Below, piece after piece: positions 38,845 through 48,927 of a stretch of 64,000 nucleotides of DNA. This DNA comes from Nitrincola alkalilacustris (lineage in GTDB: Bacteria > Pseudomonadota > Gammaproteobacteria > Pseudomonadales > Balneatricaceae): contig NZ_WBOM01000002.1 in the NCBI RefSeq assembly GCF_008973755.1, positions 124,001-188,000 of the forward strand. The letters are read 5' to 3'. Each line of letters opens with the position of its first letter. The stretch's first letter is position 1. The position numbers and the translations under genes were made by a program. The notes under the pieces are model-generated. The model did not search any database and had not been told where the DNA came from. It saw nothing but the letters and a program-made list of their open reading frames with translations.

Positions 38845-39939
38845 ATGGAAATTAACCCGATTCTGAACAGCCTGAAAGATTTTGCCGAGCGGACGCGCAC
38901 GCTGCGTCAATACATGGATTATGACGGTAAAAAAGAGCGACTTGAAGAGGTTGAGCGCGAGCTTGAAGATCCGACAGTCTGGAATAATCCTGAAAATGCC
39001 CAGCAACTCGGTCGCGAGCGCAACTCTCTGGCGTCCACCGTTGCTACTCTGGATGAACTGACCACAGGCATAGAAGAAGCACGCGAACTGCTTGATCTGG
39101 CCGTTGAAGAAGATGATGCCGATACTGTCACCGAGGTGGAGGCGGAAGTCGAAGCCCTGGGGGCAAAACTCGAGAACCTTGAGTTTCGCCGCATGTTCTC
39201 CGGCGAAGCCGATGCCAATAATGCCTATGTCGATATCCAGGCAGGCTCCGGTGGTACCGAAGCCCAGGACTGGGCGAACATGATGCTGCGCATGTACCTG
39301 CGCTGGGGCGAAGACAAGGGCTTCAAGACCGAGCTGATAGAGGTATCAGAGGGTGAGGTTGCCGGCATCAAGAGTGCCACGATCCGCTTCGAGGGGGAAT
39401 ATGCCTTTGGTTGGCTGCGCACCGAGATAGGTGTGCATCGTCTGGTGCGTAAGTCACCGTTTGATTCCGGTGGCCGACGCCATACCTCCTTTGCATCTGT
39501 ATTCGTCTCTCCCGAAATCGATGATAATGTCGAGATAGATATCAATCCGGCGGATCTGCGTGTGGATGTATACCGTGCCTCCGGTGCCGGTGGTCAGCAC
39601 GTCAACCGAACCGAGTCAGCCGTGCGTATCACGCATGAACCGAGCGGTATCGTGGTGCAGAGTCAGTCGGCGCGATCTCAGCATCAAAACCGTGATACCT
39701 GTATGAAGCAGCTGCGGGCAAAACTCTATGAGATGGAGATGCTGAAACGTCAGGCAGTGGCGCAGGAGTTGGAGGATTCCAAATCCGATATCGGCTGGGG
39801 TAGCCAGATCCGCTCCTATGTACTGGATGATCAGCGTATCAAGGATCTTCGCACCAATGTCCAGACCTCCAATTGTGACCGCGTGCTGGATGGCGAGCTG
39901 GATCAGTTCATCGTCGCCAGTCTGAAAGCGGGTCTGTAA
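38845..39939 (+). CDS. prfB: Peptide chain release factor 2 (no programmed frameshift)
   Basis: 364-aa RF2, which recognises UGA and UAA. The recognition motif SPF ([15 protein letters not shown]) and the GGQ motif ([19 protein letters not shown]) are present. In E. coli and most bacteria the gene has an in-frame UGA after codon 25 and needs a +1 frameshift; here codons 20-27 read LRQYMDYD continuously, and the slippery CUU and upstream SD-like sequence are absent, so translation is in one frame and not autoregulated that way. It is followed 35 bp later by lysS, as in E. coli. Confidence 0.96.
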   Translation: MEINPILNSLKDFAERTRTLRQYMDYDGKKERLEEVERELEDPTVWNNPENAQQLGRERNSLASTVATLDELTTGIEEARELLDLAVEEDDADTVTEVEAEVEALGAKLENLEFRRMFSGEADANNAYVDIQAGSGGTEAQDWANMMLRMYLRWGEDKGFKTELIEVSEGEVAGIKSATIRFEGEYAFGWLRTEIGVHRLVRKSPFDSGGRRHTSFASVFVSPEIDDNVEIDINPADLRVDVYRASGAGGQHVNRTESAVRITHEPSGIVVQSQSARSQHQNRDTCMKQLRAKLYEMEMLKRQAVAQELEDSKSDIGWGSQIRSYVLDDQRIKDLRTNVQTSNCDRVLDGELDQFIVASLKAGL

Positions 39940-39974
39940 TTTTTCGAATCTGATCGAACAGGGTAACTAGTTAA

Positions 39975-41483
39975 ATGACTGATACAACTCAGCCGCAGGA
40001 TGAAAACCGTCTCATAGCAGAGCGCCGTGAAAAGCTTCAGGCACTGCGTGAACAGGGTAATGCCTTTCCCAGCAACTTCCGTCGTGACAGCTATGCTGAG
40101 GATCTGCAGCAGACTTACGGCGACAAGACCAAGGAGGAGCTGGAAGAAGCCGGTATCATCGTTGCGGTGGCGGGTCGAGTCATGCTCAATCGTGGTGCCT
40201 TTGCCGTGCTCCAGGATATGACCGGGCGTATTCAGCTCTATGTCAATAAAGACGCACGCGCCTTTGCCAAGGCGATGGATCTGGGCGACATAGTCGGTAT
40301 TCGTGGTCAGCTGCATAAATCTGGCAAGGGTGATCTCTATGTCGATATGGCTGAGACACAGTTGCTGACCAAAAACCTGCGCCCGCTGCCCGACAAGCAC
40401 AAGGGGCTGCAGGATACCGAAATGCGTTATCGTCAGCGCTATGTTGATCTGATCACCAATGAGCAGTCGCGTCGTGTGTTCGAGGTGCGCTCGCGTATTG
40501 TTGCCGGCATCAGGCAGTACCTGTCGGAGAGGCGATTTGTCGAGGCTGAAACGCCGATGCTGCACTCCATTCCCGGTGGTGCTTCAGCCCGTCCTTTCAC
40601 CACGCATCATAATGCGCTGGATCTGGATATGTATCTGCGTATCGCGCCGGAGCTGTTCCTCAAGCGCCTGGTGGTGGGTGGCTTTGAGCGGGTGTTCGAG
40701 ATCAACCGCAACTTCCGAAATGAGGGGCTGTCAACGCGTCACAACCCTGAGTTCACGATGATCGAGTTTTATCAGGCCTATGCCGATTATCATGATCTGA
40801 TGGATCTGACGGAGGATATGCTGCGCACCCTGGCTCAGAATATTCTGGGTACCACTACGTTGGTGAACACTGTGCGCAATGAAGAGGGTGAGGTGCTGGA
40901 GCGTTTTGAGTACGACCTCGGCAAGCCTTTCCGTCGCATGTCGGTGTTTGATTCCATTTTGCACTTCAACCCCGATATTGCACCAGAGGCTCTGGCGGAT
41001 CTGCATGCGGCACGCCAGATTGCCGAGCGCATGGATATTGATATCAAGGATAGCTGGGGTCTGGGCAAGGTTCATATCGAAATCTTCGAAAAAACCGTGG
41101 AGCACCGTTTGGATCAGCCGACCTTCATCACTGAATATCCGACTGAGGTCAGTCCACTGGCGCGTCGCAGCGATCACAATCCAATGGTGACGGATCGCTT
41201 CGAGTTCTTTGTTGGTGGTCGAGAGCTGGCCAACGGCTTCTCCGAGTTGAATGATGCTGAAGATCAGGCCGAGCGCTTCCGCAAGCAGGTTGCGGAGATG
41301 GAAGCGGGGGATGATGAGGCGATGCATTATGACGCTGATTACATCAATGCGCTTGAGTATGGTTTGCCACCGACAGCTGGTGAGGGTATCGGGATAGATC
41401 GTCTGGTGATGCTGTTTACCGACTCTCCCTCGATTCGCGACGTCATACTCTTCCCTGCGATGCGCCCGCGTCAGCAGCAGTAA
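39975..41483 (+). CDS. lysS: Lysyl-tRNA synthetase (class II)
   Basis: 502-aa class IIb synthetase. It has the N-terminal OB-fold anticodon-binding domain (about 60-165), motif 1 around [18 protein letters not shown], motif 2 with [21 protein letters not shown], and motif 3 with [10 protein letters not shown] followed by FPAMRPRQ. Together with prfB it forms the conserved prfB-lysS unit. The adjacent tRNA operon carries two tRNA-Lys genes, though at a distance of 31 kb. Confidence 0.97.
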   Translation: MTDTTQPQDENRLIAERREKLQALREQGNAFPSNFRRDSYAEDLQQTYGDKTKEELEEAGIIVAVAGRVMLNRGAFAVLQDMTGRIQLYVNKDARAFAKAMDLGDIVGIRGQLHKSGKGDLYVDMAETQLLTKNLRPLPDKHKGLQDTEMRYRQRYVDLITNEQSRRVFEVRSRIVAGIRQYLSERRFVEAETPMLHSIPGGASARPFTTHHNALDLDMYLRIAPELFLKRLVVGGFERVFEINRNFRNEGLSTRHNPEFTMIEFYQAYADYHDLMDLTEDMLRTLAQNILGTTTLVNTVRNEEGEVLERFEYDLGKPFRRMSVFDSILHFNPDIAPEALADLHAARQIAERMDIDIKDSWGLGKVHIEIFEKTVEHRLDQPTFITEYPTEVSPLARRSDHNPMVTDRFEFFVGGRELANGFSELNDAEDQAERFRKQVAEMEAGDDEAMHYDADYINALEYGLPPTAGEGIGIDRLVMLFTDSPSIRDVILFPAMRPRQQQ

Positions 41484-41516
41484 AGGCTGATCAGAACAGG
41501 TTAGAGAGGAGGGCAT

Positions 41517-42200
41517 ATGGCGCTGGAAGCGGCACCAAGCTGGAAGGCAGAGCTTGAAGGGGAGTTTTTCAAACCCTACATGCAGGAGTTGAAAGCCTTT
41601 CTGCGGCGAGAGAAGGATCAGCAGAAGGTGATCTTTCCGCCCTCTGCAGAGTGGTTTCATGCGCTGGAGGCAACGCCTCTGCCTGACGTGCGGGTGGTGA
41701 TTCTGGGGCAGGACCCCTATCACCAGCCGGGGCAGGCGCATGGGCTGTGCTTCTCTGTTCGTCCCGGTGTGCGCACACCGCCATCGCTGATCAATATCTA
41801 CAAGGAGCTGCAGGGTGATCTGGGTATTCAGCCACCGTCTCATGGTTATCTTGAATCCTGGGCGCAGCAGGGTGTGCTGCTGCTGAATGCTGTGCTTACG
41901 GTGGAGCAAAGCAATGCCAATGCTCATCAGGGCAAGGGCTGGGAGCAGTTCACGGATCGCATTATCCATCTGGTGAATGAGCGCTGCGAATCAGTGGTGT
42001 TCATGCTCTGGGGCAGTTATGCACAGAAAAAAGGTGCCTTTATCGATACCGGACGTCATCTGGTATTGAAGGCACCTCATCCTTCACCGCTATCTGCGCA
42101 TCGAGGTTTTCTCGGGTGTGGTCATTTCAGCCAGGCGAATTACTATCTGAAAGCGCAGGGTCGCAGTGAGATCAACTGGCAGCTGCCAGCTTCTGTCTAG
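41517..42200 (+). CDS. ung: Uracil-DNA glycosylase
   Basis: 227-aa family-1 UDG that removes uracil from DNA. The catalytic water-activating motif [14 protein letters not shown] (Asp66) and the leucine/minor-groove loop [14 protein letters not shown] (about 190-203) are present, with SLINIYKEL in between. Strong ribosome site (GAGGAGGG). 33 bp after lysS, perhaps in the same transcript; a stem-loop follows. Confidence 0.97.
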   Translation: MALEAAPSWKAELEGEFFKPYMQELKAFLRREKDQQKVIFPPSAEWFHALEATPLPDVRVVILGQDPYHQPGQAHGLCFSVRPGVRTPPSLINIYKELQGDLGIQPPSHGYLESWAQQGVLLLNAVLTVEQSNANAHQGKGWEQFTDRIIHLVNERCESVVFMLWGSYAQKKGAFIDTGRHLVLKAPHPSPLSAHRGFLGCGHFSQANYYLKAQGRSEINWQLPASV

Positions 42201-42219
42201 TCAGTGTCTGAATAAGTCA

Positions 42220-42248
42220 CCGGGCACGACCTGATGGTCGTGACCCGG
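42220..42248. terminator. Hairpin between convergent ung and the FlgO-type gene
   Basis: CCGGGCACGACC-TGAT-GGTCGTGACCCGG folds into a 12-bp stem with one bulged A. There is no adjacent T-run, so it is terminator-like for both strands. Confidence 0.5.
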
Positions 42249-42277
42249 CAGCTTCAGGTGGGCTGGTGCTTATAAAC

Positions 42278-42841
42278 TTAGCGAGCACCCGGAGAAGGCA
42301 GCATGGCGCGGATGTCGCGATTCAGCGGCAGACGCAGATCTTTTGATCCCAGAATCACATTGTCGGTAGTGCGCACGATGCGAATATTCACATAAACATG
42401 TGTACCGCCCTGGGCATAGGTTCCCAACAATACTGCCTGAGAATCATGAGAGGCTGACAGGCTGCGCACTTCACGTGACAGGATCAGCTCTCCGGTGCGT
42501 TCCTGAATGAACAGGCTATCCCGCATTTTCACTTCGATAACCGTCTGACCGCTACGAGTCAGTGATGATGAGAAGGTTTCAGACAACATGCGCCCAAGAG
42601 TAGATGTTTGCTGCAGGTTGTCGACATTGACAAATGTAGCTGCGATCAGAGGTTTTCCGGGTGCCAGGCCTCGGGTGTTTTTCAACAGGTCACCGGCTGC
42701 CTGCTGGATCACGCCTTGAATATCAACATCAACATCCTGTGTTCGGTTTGCTGTTGTATTGCTGGCACAACCTGTGAGCAATAGCAGTATTAGCAGCAGA
42801 GTGATGGCATGAACTTGCTTTGGGAGCGTAAAGTATTTCAT
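42278..42841 (-). CDS. FlgO-domain lipoprotein
   Basis: 187 aa. Signal peptide with lipobox LLTGC (Cys about residue 25). The mature part has the FlgO-type pattern: LIAATFVNVDNLQQTSTLGRMLSETFSSSLTRSGQTVIEVKMRD, then LLGTYAQGGTHVYVNIRIVRTTDNVILGSKDLRLPL. FlgO proteins are outer-membrane lipoproteins needed for flagellar sheath or outer-ring stability in Vibrio, but no flagellar gene is in this window. It lies 10 bp after a second lipoprotein gene on the same strand. Confidence 0.85.
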   Translation of the reverse strand: MKYFTLPKQVHAITLLLILLLLTGCASNTTANRTQDVDVDIQGVIQQAAGDLLKNTRGLAPGKPLIAATFVNVDNLQQTSTLGRMLSETFSSSLTRSGQTVIEVKMRDSLFIQERTGELILSREVRSLSASHDSQAVLLGTYAQGGTHVYVNIRIVRTTDNVILGSKDLRLPLNRDIRAMLPSPGAR

Positions 42842-42851
42842 CGGGGTCTCC

Positions 42852-43520
42852 TTACCAGGTGCCGGTCACAGGAACTGCTTTGGTGACACTCCGTTGAGCC
42901 TGGTAGTGATCACTGTCCCCTGGGTTGATGTAATAGATATTCGAAGATGAATACAGGATTCTGCCATGTTCGGTGACCTGTGTGGTGATGATCACTTCAG
43001 AGCTGGTTTCGCTGGTCCAACTGCCACTCCAGAAGTCGGCTGCTGCAGCAAACGGGATCAGAGCAAGTGCCGGCTCACCCCAGCTGTTATAGGCCATCGC
43101 AGCAAACCCGACACTGGCTGTGAGTGCCGTCCAGGTACCTTCTGGAGCCCGGATGTAGCCACGATCCTTATGCCGCACTACCTGAACCTTGTAGTTGACG
43201 TGCGCAGTATTCATCGGTTCGGTTCTGACATGTGCGCCAGCATTGACCAGTTGGCTGGTCAGTAGTGAGTCAAAACCTTGTGAGAAGGCGCTGCCATTGT
43301 CATCGTGGTGAATATAAAAGGCTTTGCCAGAGAGAAAATCGGACTCCATCAGTAATTGTGCCTGATGTTCCGCAAGAACATCCCAATGGTGTGCGGCTTG
43401 CATCTTCTGTTGGTGGGTTATGGGATAGGTTTTGGCAATGGGTGCCTGCGACTGGTGGGTGTTGAAACAGCCGCTGAGAAAAGCGGCACTCACTCCGATG
43501 ATACAAAGCTGGCGCAGCAT
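42852..43520 (-). CDS. Lipoprotein paired with the FlgO-domain gene
   Basis: 222 aa with signal peptide and lipobox FLSGC (Cys about residue 18). The mature region starts with a helical stretch, contains YKVQVVRHKDRGY and a hydrophobic/aromatic segment (ASVGFAAMAYNSWGEPALALIPFAAAADFWSG), and ends in beta-rich EVIITTQVTEHGRILYSSSNIYYI. I do not recognise the family by name. It overlaps in position with the gene pairs found beside flgO/flgP in other species, but this is inference. Confidence 0.75.
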   Translation of the reverse strand: MLRQLCIIGVSAAFLSGCFNTHQSQAPIAKTYPITHQQKMQAAHHWDVLAEHQAQLLMESDFLSGKAFYIHHDDNGSAFSQGFDSLLTSQLVNAGAHVRTEPMNTAHVNYKVQVVRHKDRGYIRAPEGTWTALTASVGFAAMAYNSWGEPALALIPFAAAADFWSGSWTSETSSEVIITTQVTEHGRILYSSSNIYYINPGDSDHYQAQRSVTKAVPVTGTW

Positions 43521-43618
43521 GATCAGAATCCTTTTTTGGTCCGTTTGCGACAGTATAGCTTTTATGAAAAGCCTGTCATCTTTTTTCTGGTGAACTTTTC
43601 GTCAGCTATTGGTCTAAC

Positions 43619-44659
43619 TTACCTTTTGCTTTCAAAGAGTCTTTTGTCAAGCTGGTATGGCAGATCGAGTATTTCAAGTACCTCTCTTGCTGGTGAGCCC
43701 AGCAACATCGGCTCCTGCTCAACCCGATCCTTGACCATGACAGCCAGTAGTTCAAACTCCTGAGGAGCGCTCGTGGCTGCGCACAGAAGCACCTGCCCCT
43801 GATTATCGCGGCTCTGGGCATGTATGGCCATGCCAGGTTCAGGAGCTCGCTCACTGATCACGCGGGCACGATACATGGGGCGTTTGAGCTGTCCTCTGTG
43901 TTGCAGTCGAGTGACTATTTCCTGGCCTGTATAGCACCCTTTTGTGAAGCTGACGCCTTCAAACACCTGCAGATTGGTCATCTGAGGAATAAAACCTTCA
44001 CTGGTCTCGGGTCTCAGATCCGGTATGCCTGCCTGAATTTCAGAGAGTACCCAGGCATTGGTTGTACCGGCTGCCGCCTTGGTTGACAGCTGTGCAAGTA
44101 CGGATTCGCCATTTTGCACAGGGAACCAGATCTCAAAGCGGTTACCCGGCAGGCTTACGGCAACCATGCCGTTCTGCTTGCTGACGCTGTCGGTTTCGTC
44201 TGAATCCAGCTTAATCAGGCTGTTTACCAGAGAACTGGCATCAGGGCCGGAAATGCCTATGCCTGCCAGCGTTTCGCTGCACTCTTTCGCCTCGGCCTTG
44301 GAAAAGATGATGTAGCGCTTCAGGGCGCTCAGAGCTGATTCCATAAGGCGTCGGTCTGTTCTCAGCCAGTAGGTATCTACATCCGCGTGCATGACGCGAT
44401 AAAGGCTGATCATATGTCCCTTGATATTGCAGTGTGCGCCCAGACGTGAACCAGATGCATCGACCTGTTTGATATCACAGCTGAGCTGTCCCTGCAGAAA
44501 CTTTCCGGCATCAGGCCCCGAAACGCTGATGATTCCCTGATGCAGCAGTGGATAGTATCGATTCGGATTATCAGACGCAGGTACGGACTCAATCGATAGC
44601 TGATTTGTATCGATTTCCATCTTCAGCGCTTTCAAGTGATTCAGCCACTGGGCAGTCAT
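43619..44659 (-). CDS. ygfZ: tRNA-modifying protein YgfZ (GcvT-like, Fe-S maintenance)
   Basis: 346-aa folate-binding GcvT-like protein that supports assembly or repair of some Fe-S enzymes such as MiaB. The diagnostic KGCYTGQEIVTRLQHRGQ motif with its conserved Cys is present near residue 240, and VSGPDAGKFLQGQLSCDI near the N-terminus. The start overlaps the psd stop by 4 bp. Length is as in E. coli plus a few residues. Confidence 0.92.
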   Translation of the reverse strand: MTAQWLNHLKALKMEIDTNQLSIESVPASDNPNRYYPLLHQGIISVSGPDAGKFLQGQLSCDIKQVDASGSRLGAHCNIKGHMISLYRVMHADVDTYWLRTDRRLMESALSALKRYIIFSKAEAKECSETLAGIGISGPDASSLVNSLIKLDSDETDSVSKQNGMVAVSLPGNRFEIWFPVQNGESVLAQLSTKAAAGTTNAWVLSEIQAGIPDLRPETSEGFIPQMTNLQVFEGVSFTKGCYTGQEIVTRLQHRGQLKRPMYRARVISERAPEPGMAIHAQSRDNQGQVLLCAATSAPQEFELLAVMVKDRVEQEPMLLGSPAREVLEILDLPYQLDKRLFESKR

Positions 44660-45537
44660 AGTGATCTCCGCATGTCATCCTGATTGCAGTGGGCTATCGC
44701 CTTGCCTAATTGCAAAGGGGAGCCGGCGGTCAGTTGCTCATGCCAGTTGACTGCGCCAGCTCCGAACAGCAGTACGACGGTCGACCCGAGGTGGAAGCGT
44801 CCCATCTCTTCGCCTTTTTCCAGTGAGACAGGATTCTTGCGGCCAGTGAAATCATCCAGTACAAGCGGTTTGCGTGGCAGCGGAGCCACAGCTCCCTGCC
44901 AGACAGTTTCAATTCCGGCAACTATCATGGCGCCTACCATCACCATCGCCATGGGGCCCAGCTCTGTATCAAAGATCGCAACCAGGCGTTCGTTACGTGC
45001 AAACAGATTTTCAACCTCCTCGGCCGTTGTCTGATTGACTGAATAGAGATCACCGGGCACGTAAATACTTTCTCTCAGTGTGCCGGTGAACGGCATATGC
45101 ACGCGATGGTAGTCGCGGGGTGAGAGATAGATGGTGGCAAAGCTGCCATTGGTAAAAAGGGCTGCTCGCTCTTCACAGCCACCAAGTAGTGTTGTCAGCC
45201 CATAGCTGCGCCCCTTGGCCTGAAAAATACGGCCATGCTCGATCTGGCCAAGTTGACTGATGGCGCCGTCTGCCGGTGAAGTGATGCTGTGAGTGTCCGG
45301 GTCAACGGGGCGTATGCCTGGTTTCAGGCTACGAGTGAAAAAGGCATTGAAGGAGGGGTAATCCTCAGCATTTTCATGTATCGCCTCCGACATGTTGACT
45401 CGATAGCGCTTGATGAACCAGTTGATGAAGCGGTTTTTGAACCACGGAGCATCGCACTCGGCAACACGCCCGGCCAGTCGGGAGATGAGGTGCTGAGGGG
45501 CAATATGCTGAAGTAGAATGAATAACGTTTTTTTCAC
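44656..45537 (-). CDS. psd: Phosphatidylserine decarboxylase proenzyme
   Basis: 293-aa proenzyme that self-cleaves to form a pyruvoyl group and makes phosphatidylethanolamine in the inner membrane. The cleavage motif LGST is in GRFHLGSTVVLLFG, near residue 252; the catalytic Asp and His regions SPADGAIS and SPRDYHRVHMP are present. The start codon is GTG. It overlaps ygfZ and is followed upstream by the HDOD gene, the usual orn-rsgA-...-psd arrangement. Confidence 0.96.
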   Translation of the reverse strand: MKKTLFILLQHIAPQHLISRLAGRVAECDAPWFKNRFINWFIKRYRVNMSEAIHENAEDYPSFNAFFTRSLKPGIRPVDPDTHSITSPADGAISQLGQIEHGRIFQAKGRSYGLTTLLGGCEERAALFTNGSFATIYLSPRDYHRVHMPFTGTLRESIYVPGDLYSVNQTTAEEVENLFARNERLVAIFDTELGPMAMVMVGAMIVAGIETVWQGAVAPLPRKPLVLDDFTGRKNPVSLEKGEEMGRFHLGSTVVLLFGAGAVNWHEQLTAGSPLQLGKAIAHCNQDDMRRSL

Positions 45538-45554
45538 GGTACGTCCTGTTGGAT

Positions 45555-47225
45555 TCAGGGGGCGGCAACGGATTTCAGAGCCACATTGGCGGCCGCGCAG
45601 AGTTTGCGGAAGTGATCATAGTAAAAATCGGACATGGGTGCAGCTCTTTCTCCCTGATCTGCATATAAGATGGCGATGGGTTTGCCACCCATGAAAATGG
45701 ATATCAGCAGGCAGTCATCGCCCGGCAGCAGGGCGCGAAAACTATCGGGCAGGGTAGTCAGAGAGCGGTTGCGTGTGCGCTGGTTGATGCTGATACAGGC
45801 CGGTTCCTTACACAGGCGCTTGAAAAGGCTCGGTACTGAAAGGTCGAATTCGAAGCTCAGTATGGGGTGGTTTGCTTCAAAACCGATTACCTGAACAGTG
45901 CGCAGTTGCTGCTGTCCGACATGTGTTCGCAGCAGAGCGACACGCCTCAGGCCAATCCCCTGATTCAGCCCATGCATCAGGTCACGCAGGATGGAGCCCG
46001 GTTTTCTGTTTGGGTCCGGCGCGCGGAACCGCTGTTGCAGGCGTTCCACCAGCTGCGGATTGGTCAGGATGTCATTTTTGGCTGCAGCGTGACCTCCTGC
46101 GCCGGTCTCTTTGGCTTGCCTGGATATGGCACTGTTGGCAGAGTGCTGCTCGATTTCATGGATGCTCTCAGGCATATCGGGTTTGGGGTATTCTTCAAGG
46201 TAGCTCTGCCACTGCCTGATCTCAAGCAGGTCTGTGTCACCGATGAGGGTTTCGTTCATCAACAGTTCGGCAGCAGGCGAGAGAGTGCCCGGCACATGAT
46301 ACTGGCGAGCAGCTTCTGCGCAGTTGGCATGGAGTCTGGCGCGGGTGTTATCTATCTCCTGTCCGAGAAGATCACTGACAATATCGCTTAGGCGGGTGGC
46401 TTTGCTGGACCCCCAGCCAAGAGTAACCGTCAGTGCCAGCCAGTTGCTCAGTTTTACCGGGAACAGAGGCTGTTGAACGAAGTGGCTGACCTCTCTGAGC
46501 TTTTCCGAATCGAGCTGAGGGTCTTTCATGGCTCGTTGATGCAGTTTCTGCAGCATCTGGGCAGTGGGTGATGTGCCGTGATCCAGCGCTTTCACCACCA
46601 GTTCGGGCAGGCCCCAGATAATGCCCAGACGTCGTCCGATAGATTGCAGTGTACAGCCATAAACATCCTGCTCTGCCAGTGCGCTGTCGACCTCTTCGCG
46701 ATCGGTTTTCTGAAACAGCAGGCGTTGATGCAACGGGGCATGCAGCCAGAGTAGCCAGTGAGTAAAGCCATAGAGCATGGAGGCCAGTCTGGCTTCTTCA
46801 TTGAACTGTGCCTTCCGGCCGCTCAGCCAGTCAGCAAGCTGGACAGATGCGTGCATGCTGTTGGCGATGGAGCGGAAATACATTTTCTGGACCGGGTTGC
46901 GAGGGTTCAATCTGAGTGTCTGCAGGCTGTCCAGCAGCGGAGTGAGCTGATCCAGCCCCAGTGTTTGAACGGCATGATCTATGCCGGTTACCCGAGTACT
47001 TTGTCCAGAATCCTTGTGCAGTGCCTGTGCCTGACGTGCAACATGCAGGCAGATGACCGGATCCTGGGCAATCAGTCTGGCAAGGTGCTGCACAGAAATA
47101 TCGTTCTCAGACTCGCCGAGTTTTTTTTGCAGGCGCAGGACGGAGCTGCCTCTGGCTGGCAGAGGTTTATCGGCCAGAAATCTGACCCAGGCGTCTGTAC
47201 CTCTCAGCTTTTCTGCTCGACTCAT
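45555..47225 (-). CDS. HDOD-domain protein with GAF-like C-terminus
   Basis: 556 aa, no signal peptide. The N-terminal half (about 20-230) has HDOD pattern: ...LARLIAQDPVICLHVARQAQ, GIDHAVQTLGLDQL, SMLYGFTHWLL, SIGRRLGIIWGLPELVVKAL. A linker rich in Glu/Ser follows, and the last ~180 residues (from LRDLMHGLNQGIGLRRVALLR to LLISIFMGGKPIAILYADQG) look GAF-like. HDOD-GAF proteins are signalling or stress-response scaffolds without enzymatic metal site; its partner is unknown. Located between rsgA (18 bp) and psd (17 bp), likely co-transcribed. Confidence 0.85.
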   Translation of the reverse strand: MSRAEKLRGTDAWVRFLADKPLPARGSSVLRLQKKLGESENDISVQHLARLIAQDPVICLHVARQAQALHKDSGQSTRVTGIDHAVQTLGLDQLTPLLDSLQTLRLNPRNPVQKMYFRSIANSMHASVQLADWLSGRKAQFNEEARLASMLYGFTHWLLWLHAPLHQRLLFQKTDREEVDSALAEQDVYGCTLQSIGRRLGIIWGLPELVVKALDHGTSPTAQMLQKLHQRAMKDPQLDSEKLREVSHFVQQPLFPVKLSNWLALTVTLGWGSSKATRLSDIVSDLLGQEIDNTRARLHANCAEAARQYHVPGTLSPAAELLMNETLIGDTDLLEIRQWQSYLEEYPKPDMPESIHEIEQHSANSAISRQAKETGAGGHAAAKNDILTNPQLVERLQQRFRAPDPNRKPGSILRDLMHGLNQGIGLRRVALLRTHVGQQQLRTVQVIGFEANHPILSFEFDLSVPSLFKRLCKEPACISINQRTRNRSLTTLPDSFRALLPGDDCLLISIFMGGKPIAILYADQGERAAPMSDFYYDHFRKLCAAANVALKSVAAP

Positions 47226-47243
47226 CAGATCATACCCAGTGCA

Positions 47244-48272
47244 TTAATGAACTTCTGTCAGCGAGAGCAGTATCTGCCGATAGCTGGCAAAGCGCTGTTC
47301 GCTGATGGCGCCGCTTTCAACCGCTCCCAGAAGAGCGCAACCCGGTTCCTGTTCATGTTTGCAGTCACGAAAGCGGCAATGACCGATAAAAGGCCTGAAT
47401 TCCTTGAAACCGTATAATAGATCTTCAGGATCTATGTGCCAGAGTGCAAACTCCCTGATGCCAGGGGAGTCAATCAGATCTCCACCTTCCGGGAAGTGAA
47501 ACAGGCGTGCGGTTGTTGTTGTATGGCGTCCCTTGCCACTCTGCTCCGACAAGGCGCCGACGCGCAGATCCACTCCCGGCAGCAGGCTGTTGACCAGTGA
47601 TGACTTGCCGACACCGGATTGTCCGACAAAGACGCTGATCTGCTGGTCCAGGCGTCTCTGTAAGGGTATCAGGCCATCGCGGCTGGTGGTTGATGCCTGC
47701 AGCAGGGTATAACCGAGTTGAGTATAAAGTTCAATCATCGGATCCAGCCAGGTGCGATTATCCTCATTCAACAGGTCGACTTTGTTCAGCAGCAGTAGTG
47801 GCTCTATTTCACACAGTTCAGCTGCGACAAGATAGCGATCGATGAGGTTGAGGTGTGCCCGCGGCTCCGGTGCAATGGTGATGACGATCAGGTCTATATT
47901 TGCAGCGACAGGTTTCAGTTCACCGCGGTTGTTGGGGCGTTGCAGCTGCGTCTTGCGCGGGTGCACTGCTACCACGACACCTCCCCCTTCGGCGGATTCG
48001 CGCCAGACTACCCTGTCCCCTGTGACGAGTTGCCCCAGATGTGTGCGCATATGGCAACGCACAATTGTGCCCTGTAACTCCCCTTCCAGTGCTTCAACGT
48101 CCAGTTGCTTGCCAAAATGGGAGATGATCAGTCCGTTCTGCTCCGGACCCAGATCGCCACCTTCCAGCTGTTCCTGGATGTTCTGATCCAGTCGAGTGGC
48201 GCGCTCTGTGCGCTCCTTTTGAATCTTTTCTACACGCCATGACTGGCGGCGGGTCAGTTTACGCTTTGACAT
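47244..48272 (-). CDS. rsgA: Ribosome small-subunit-dependent GTPase RsgA (YjeQ)
   Basis: 342-aa circularly permuted GTPase that checks late assembly of the 30S subunit. Order of motifs is G4-G5-G1-G3: LLLNKVDLL, then [14 protein letters not shown], then DSPGIREF. An N-terminal OB-fold and a C-terminal zinc motif (C-x...[15 protein letters not shown]) are visible, with an extra basic N-terminus ([21 protein letters not shown]) typical of the family. Divergent from orn, as in E. coli. Confidence 0.96.
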   Translation of the reverse strand: MSKRKLTRRQSWRVEKIQKERTERATRLDQNIQEQLEGGDLGPEQNGLIISHFGKQLDVEALEGELQGTIVRCHMRTHLGQLVTGDRVVWRESAEGGGVVVAVHPRKTQLQRPNNRGELKPVAANIDLIVITIAPEPRAHLNLIDRYLVAAELCEIEPLLLLNKVDLLNEDNRTWLDPMIELYTQLGYTLLQASTTSRDGLIPLQRRLDQQISVFVGQSGVGKSSLVNSLLPGVDLRVGALSEQSGKGRHTTTTARLFHFPEGGDLIDSPGIREFALWHIDPEDLLYGFKEFRPFIGHCRFRDCKHEQEPGCALLGAVESGAISEQRFASYRQILLSLTEVH

Positions 48273-48291
48273 GAATAAGTATTGCCGGCTT

Positions 48292-48321
48292 CGCTTTTGT
48301 TGATGGCGCTCTTGTTGATGA
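48292..48321. repeat. 15-nt direct repeat upstream of rsgA
   Basis: CGCTTTTGTTGATGG (48292-48306) and CGCTCTTGTTGATGA (48307-48321) are adjacent and match at 13 of 15 positions. They lie in the shared rsgA/orn promoter region. Confidence 0.7.
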
Positions 48322-48377
48322 TGCTAAGGTATTCTAATCTGAGTAGAATTGACAGTTTAGTTCTTCAGGAGTGAGTC

Positions 48378-48920
48378 ATGTCGCGTCAAAATAATCTGGT
48401 TTGGATCGATCTGGAGATGACGGGGCTTGATCCCGAGCAGCACCGCATTATAGAAATGGCGGCAATTGTCACCGACTCCGACCTGAATACTCTGGCTGAG
48501 GGGCCAGTCGTAACGGTTCATCAATCAGATGCTGTCCTGACACATATGGATGAATGGTGTACCCGGCAGCATGGCCAGTCCGGTCTGACGCAGCGTGTCA
48601 GAGAGAGTAAAACCACTGAAGCAGAAGCGCAGCAGATGATGATTGACTTCATCAGCCAGCATGTTGATAAGGGTGTCTCACCCATGTGTGGTAACAGTAT
48701 CGGTCAGGATCGGCGTTTTCTGGTGCGCTACATGCCGGAGATGGAGGCGTTCTTTCACTACCGCAATCTGGATGTCAGCAGCATCAAGGAGCTCGCCAAG
48801 CGCTGGAAGCCGGATATCATGGGTGGTTTGAAGAAAAAAGGGACCCATCTGGCGCTGGATGATATCCGGGACTCGATAGAAGAGTTGCGTTATTACCGGC
48901 GTCACTTCTTCCGTCTTTGA
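48378..48920 (+). CDS. orn: Oligoribonuclease
   Basis: 180-aa DEDDh-type 3'-5' exonuclease that degrades 2- to 5-nt RNA, including pGpG from c-di-GMP. Motif I is [12 protein letters not shown] near residue 9, the downstream [11 protein letters not shown] and [18 protein letters not shown] (His and Asp ligands) are present. Essential in most gammaproteobacteria. The ribosome site AGGAGTG precedes the ATG. Confidence 0.97.
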   Translation: MSRQNNLVWIDLEMTGLDPEQHRIIEMAAIVTDSDLNTLAEGPVVTVHQSDAVLTHMDEWCTRQHGQSGLTQRVRESKTTEAEAQQMMIDFISQHVDKGVSPMCGNSIGQDRRFLVRYMPEMEAFFHYRNLDVSSIKELAKRWKPDIMGGLKKKGTHLALDDIRDSIEELRYYRRHFFRL

Positions 48921-48927
48921 GTCCTGC

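Noticed and set aside
40731-41969. A 412-aa minus-strand frame across lysS and ung
   Set aside because: It covers two genes with full catalytic motifs on the other strand and has no motif of its own.
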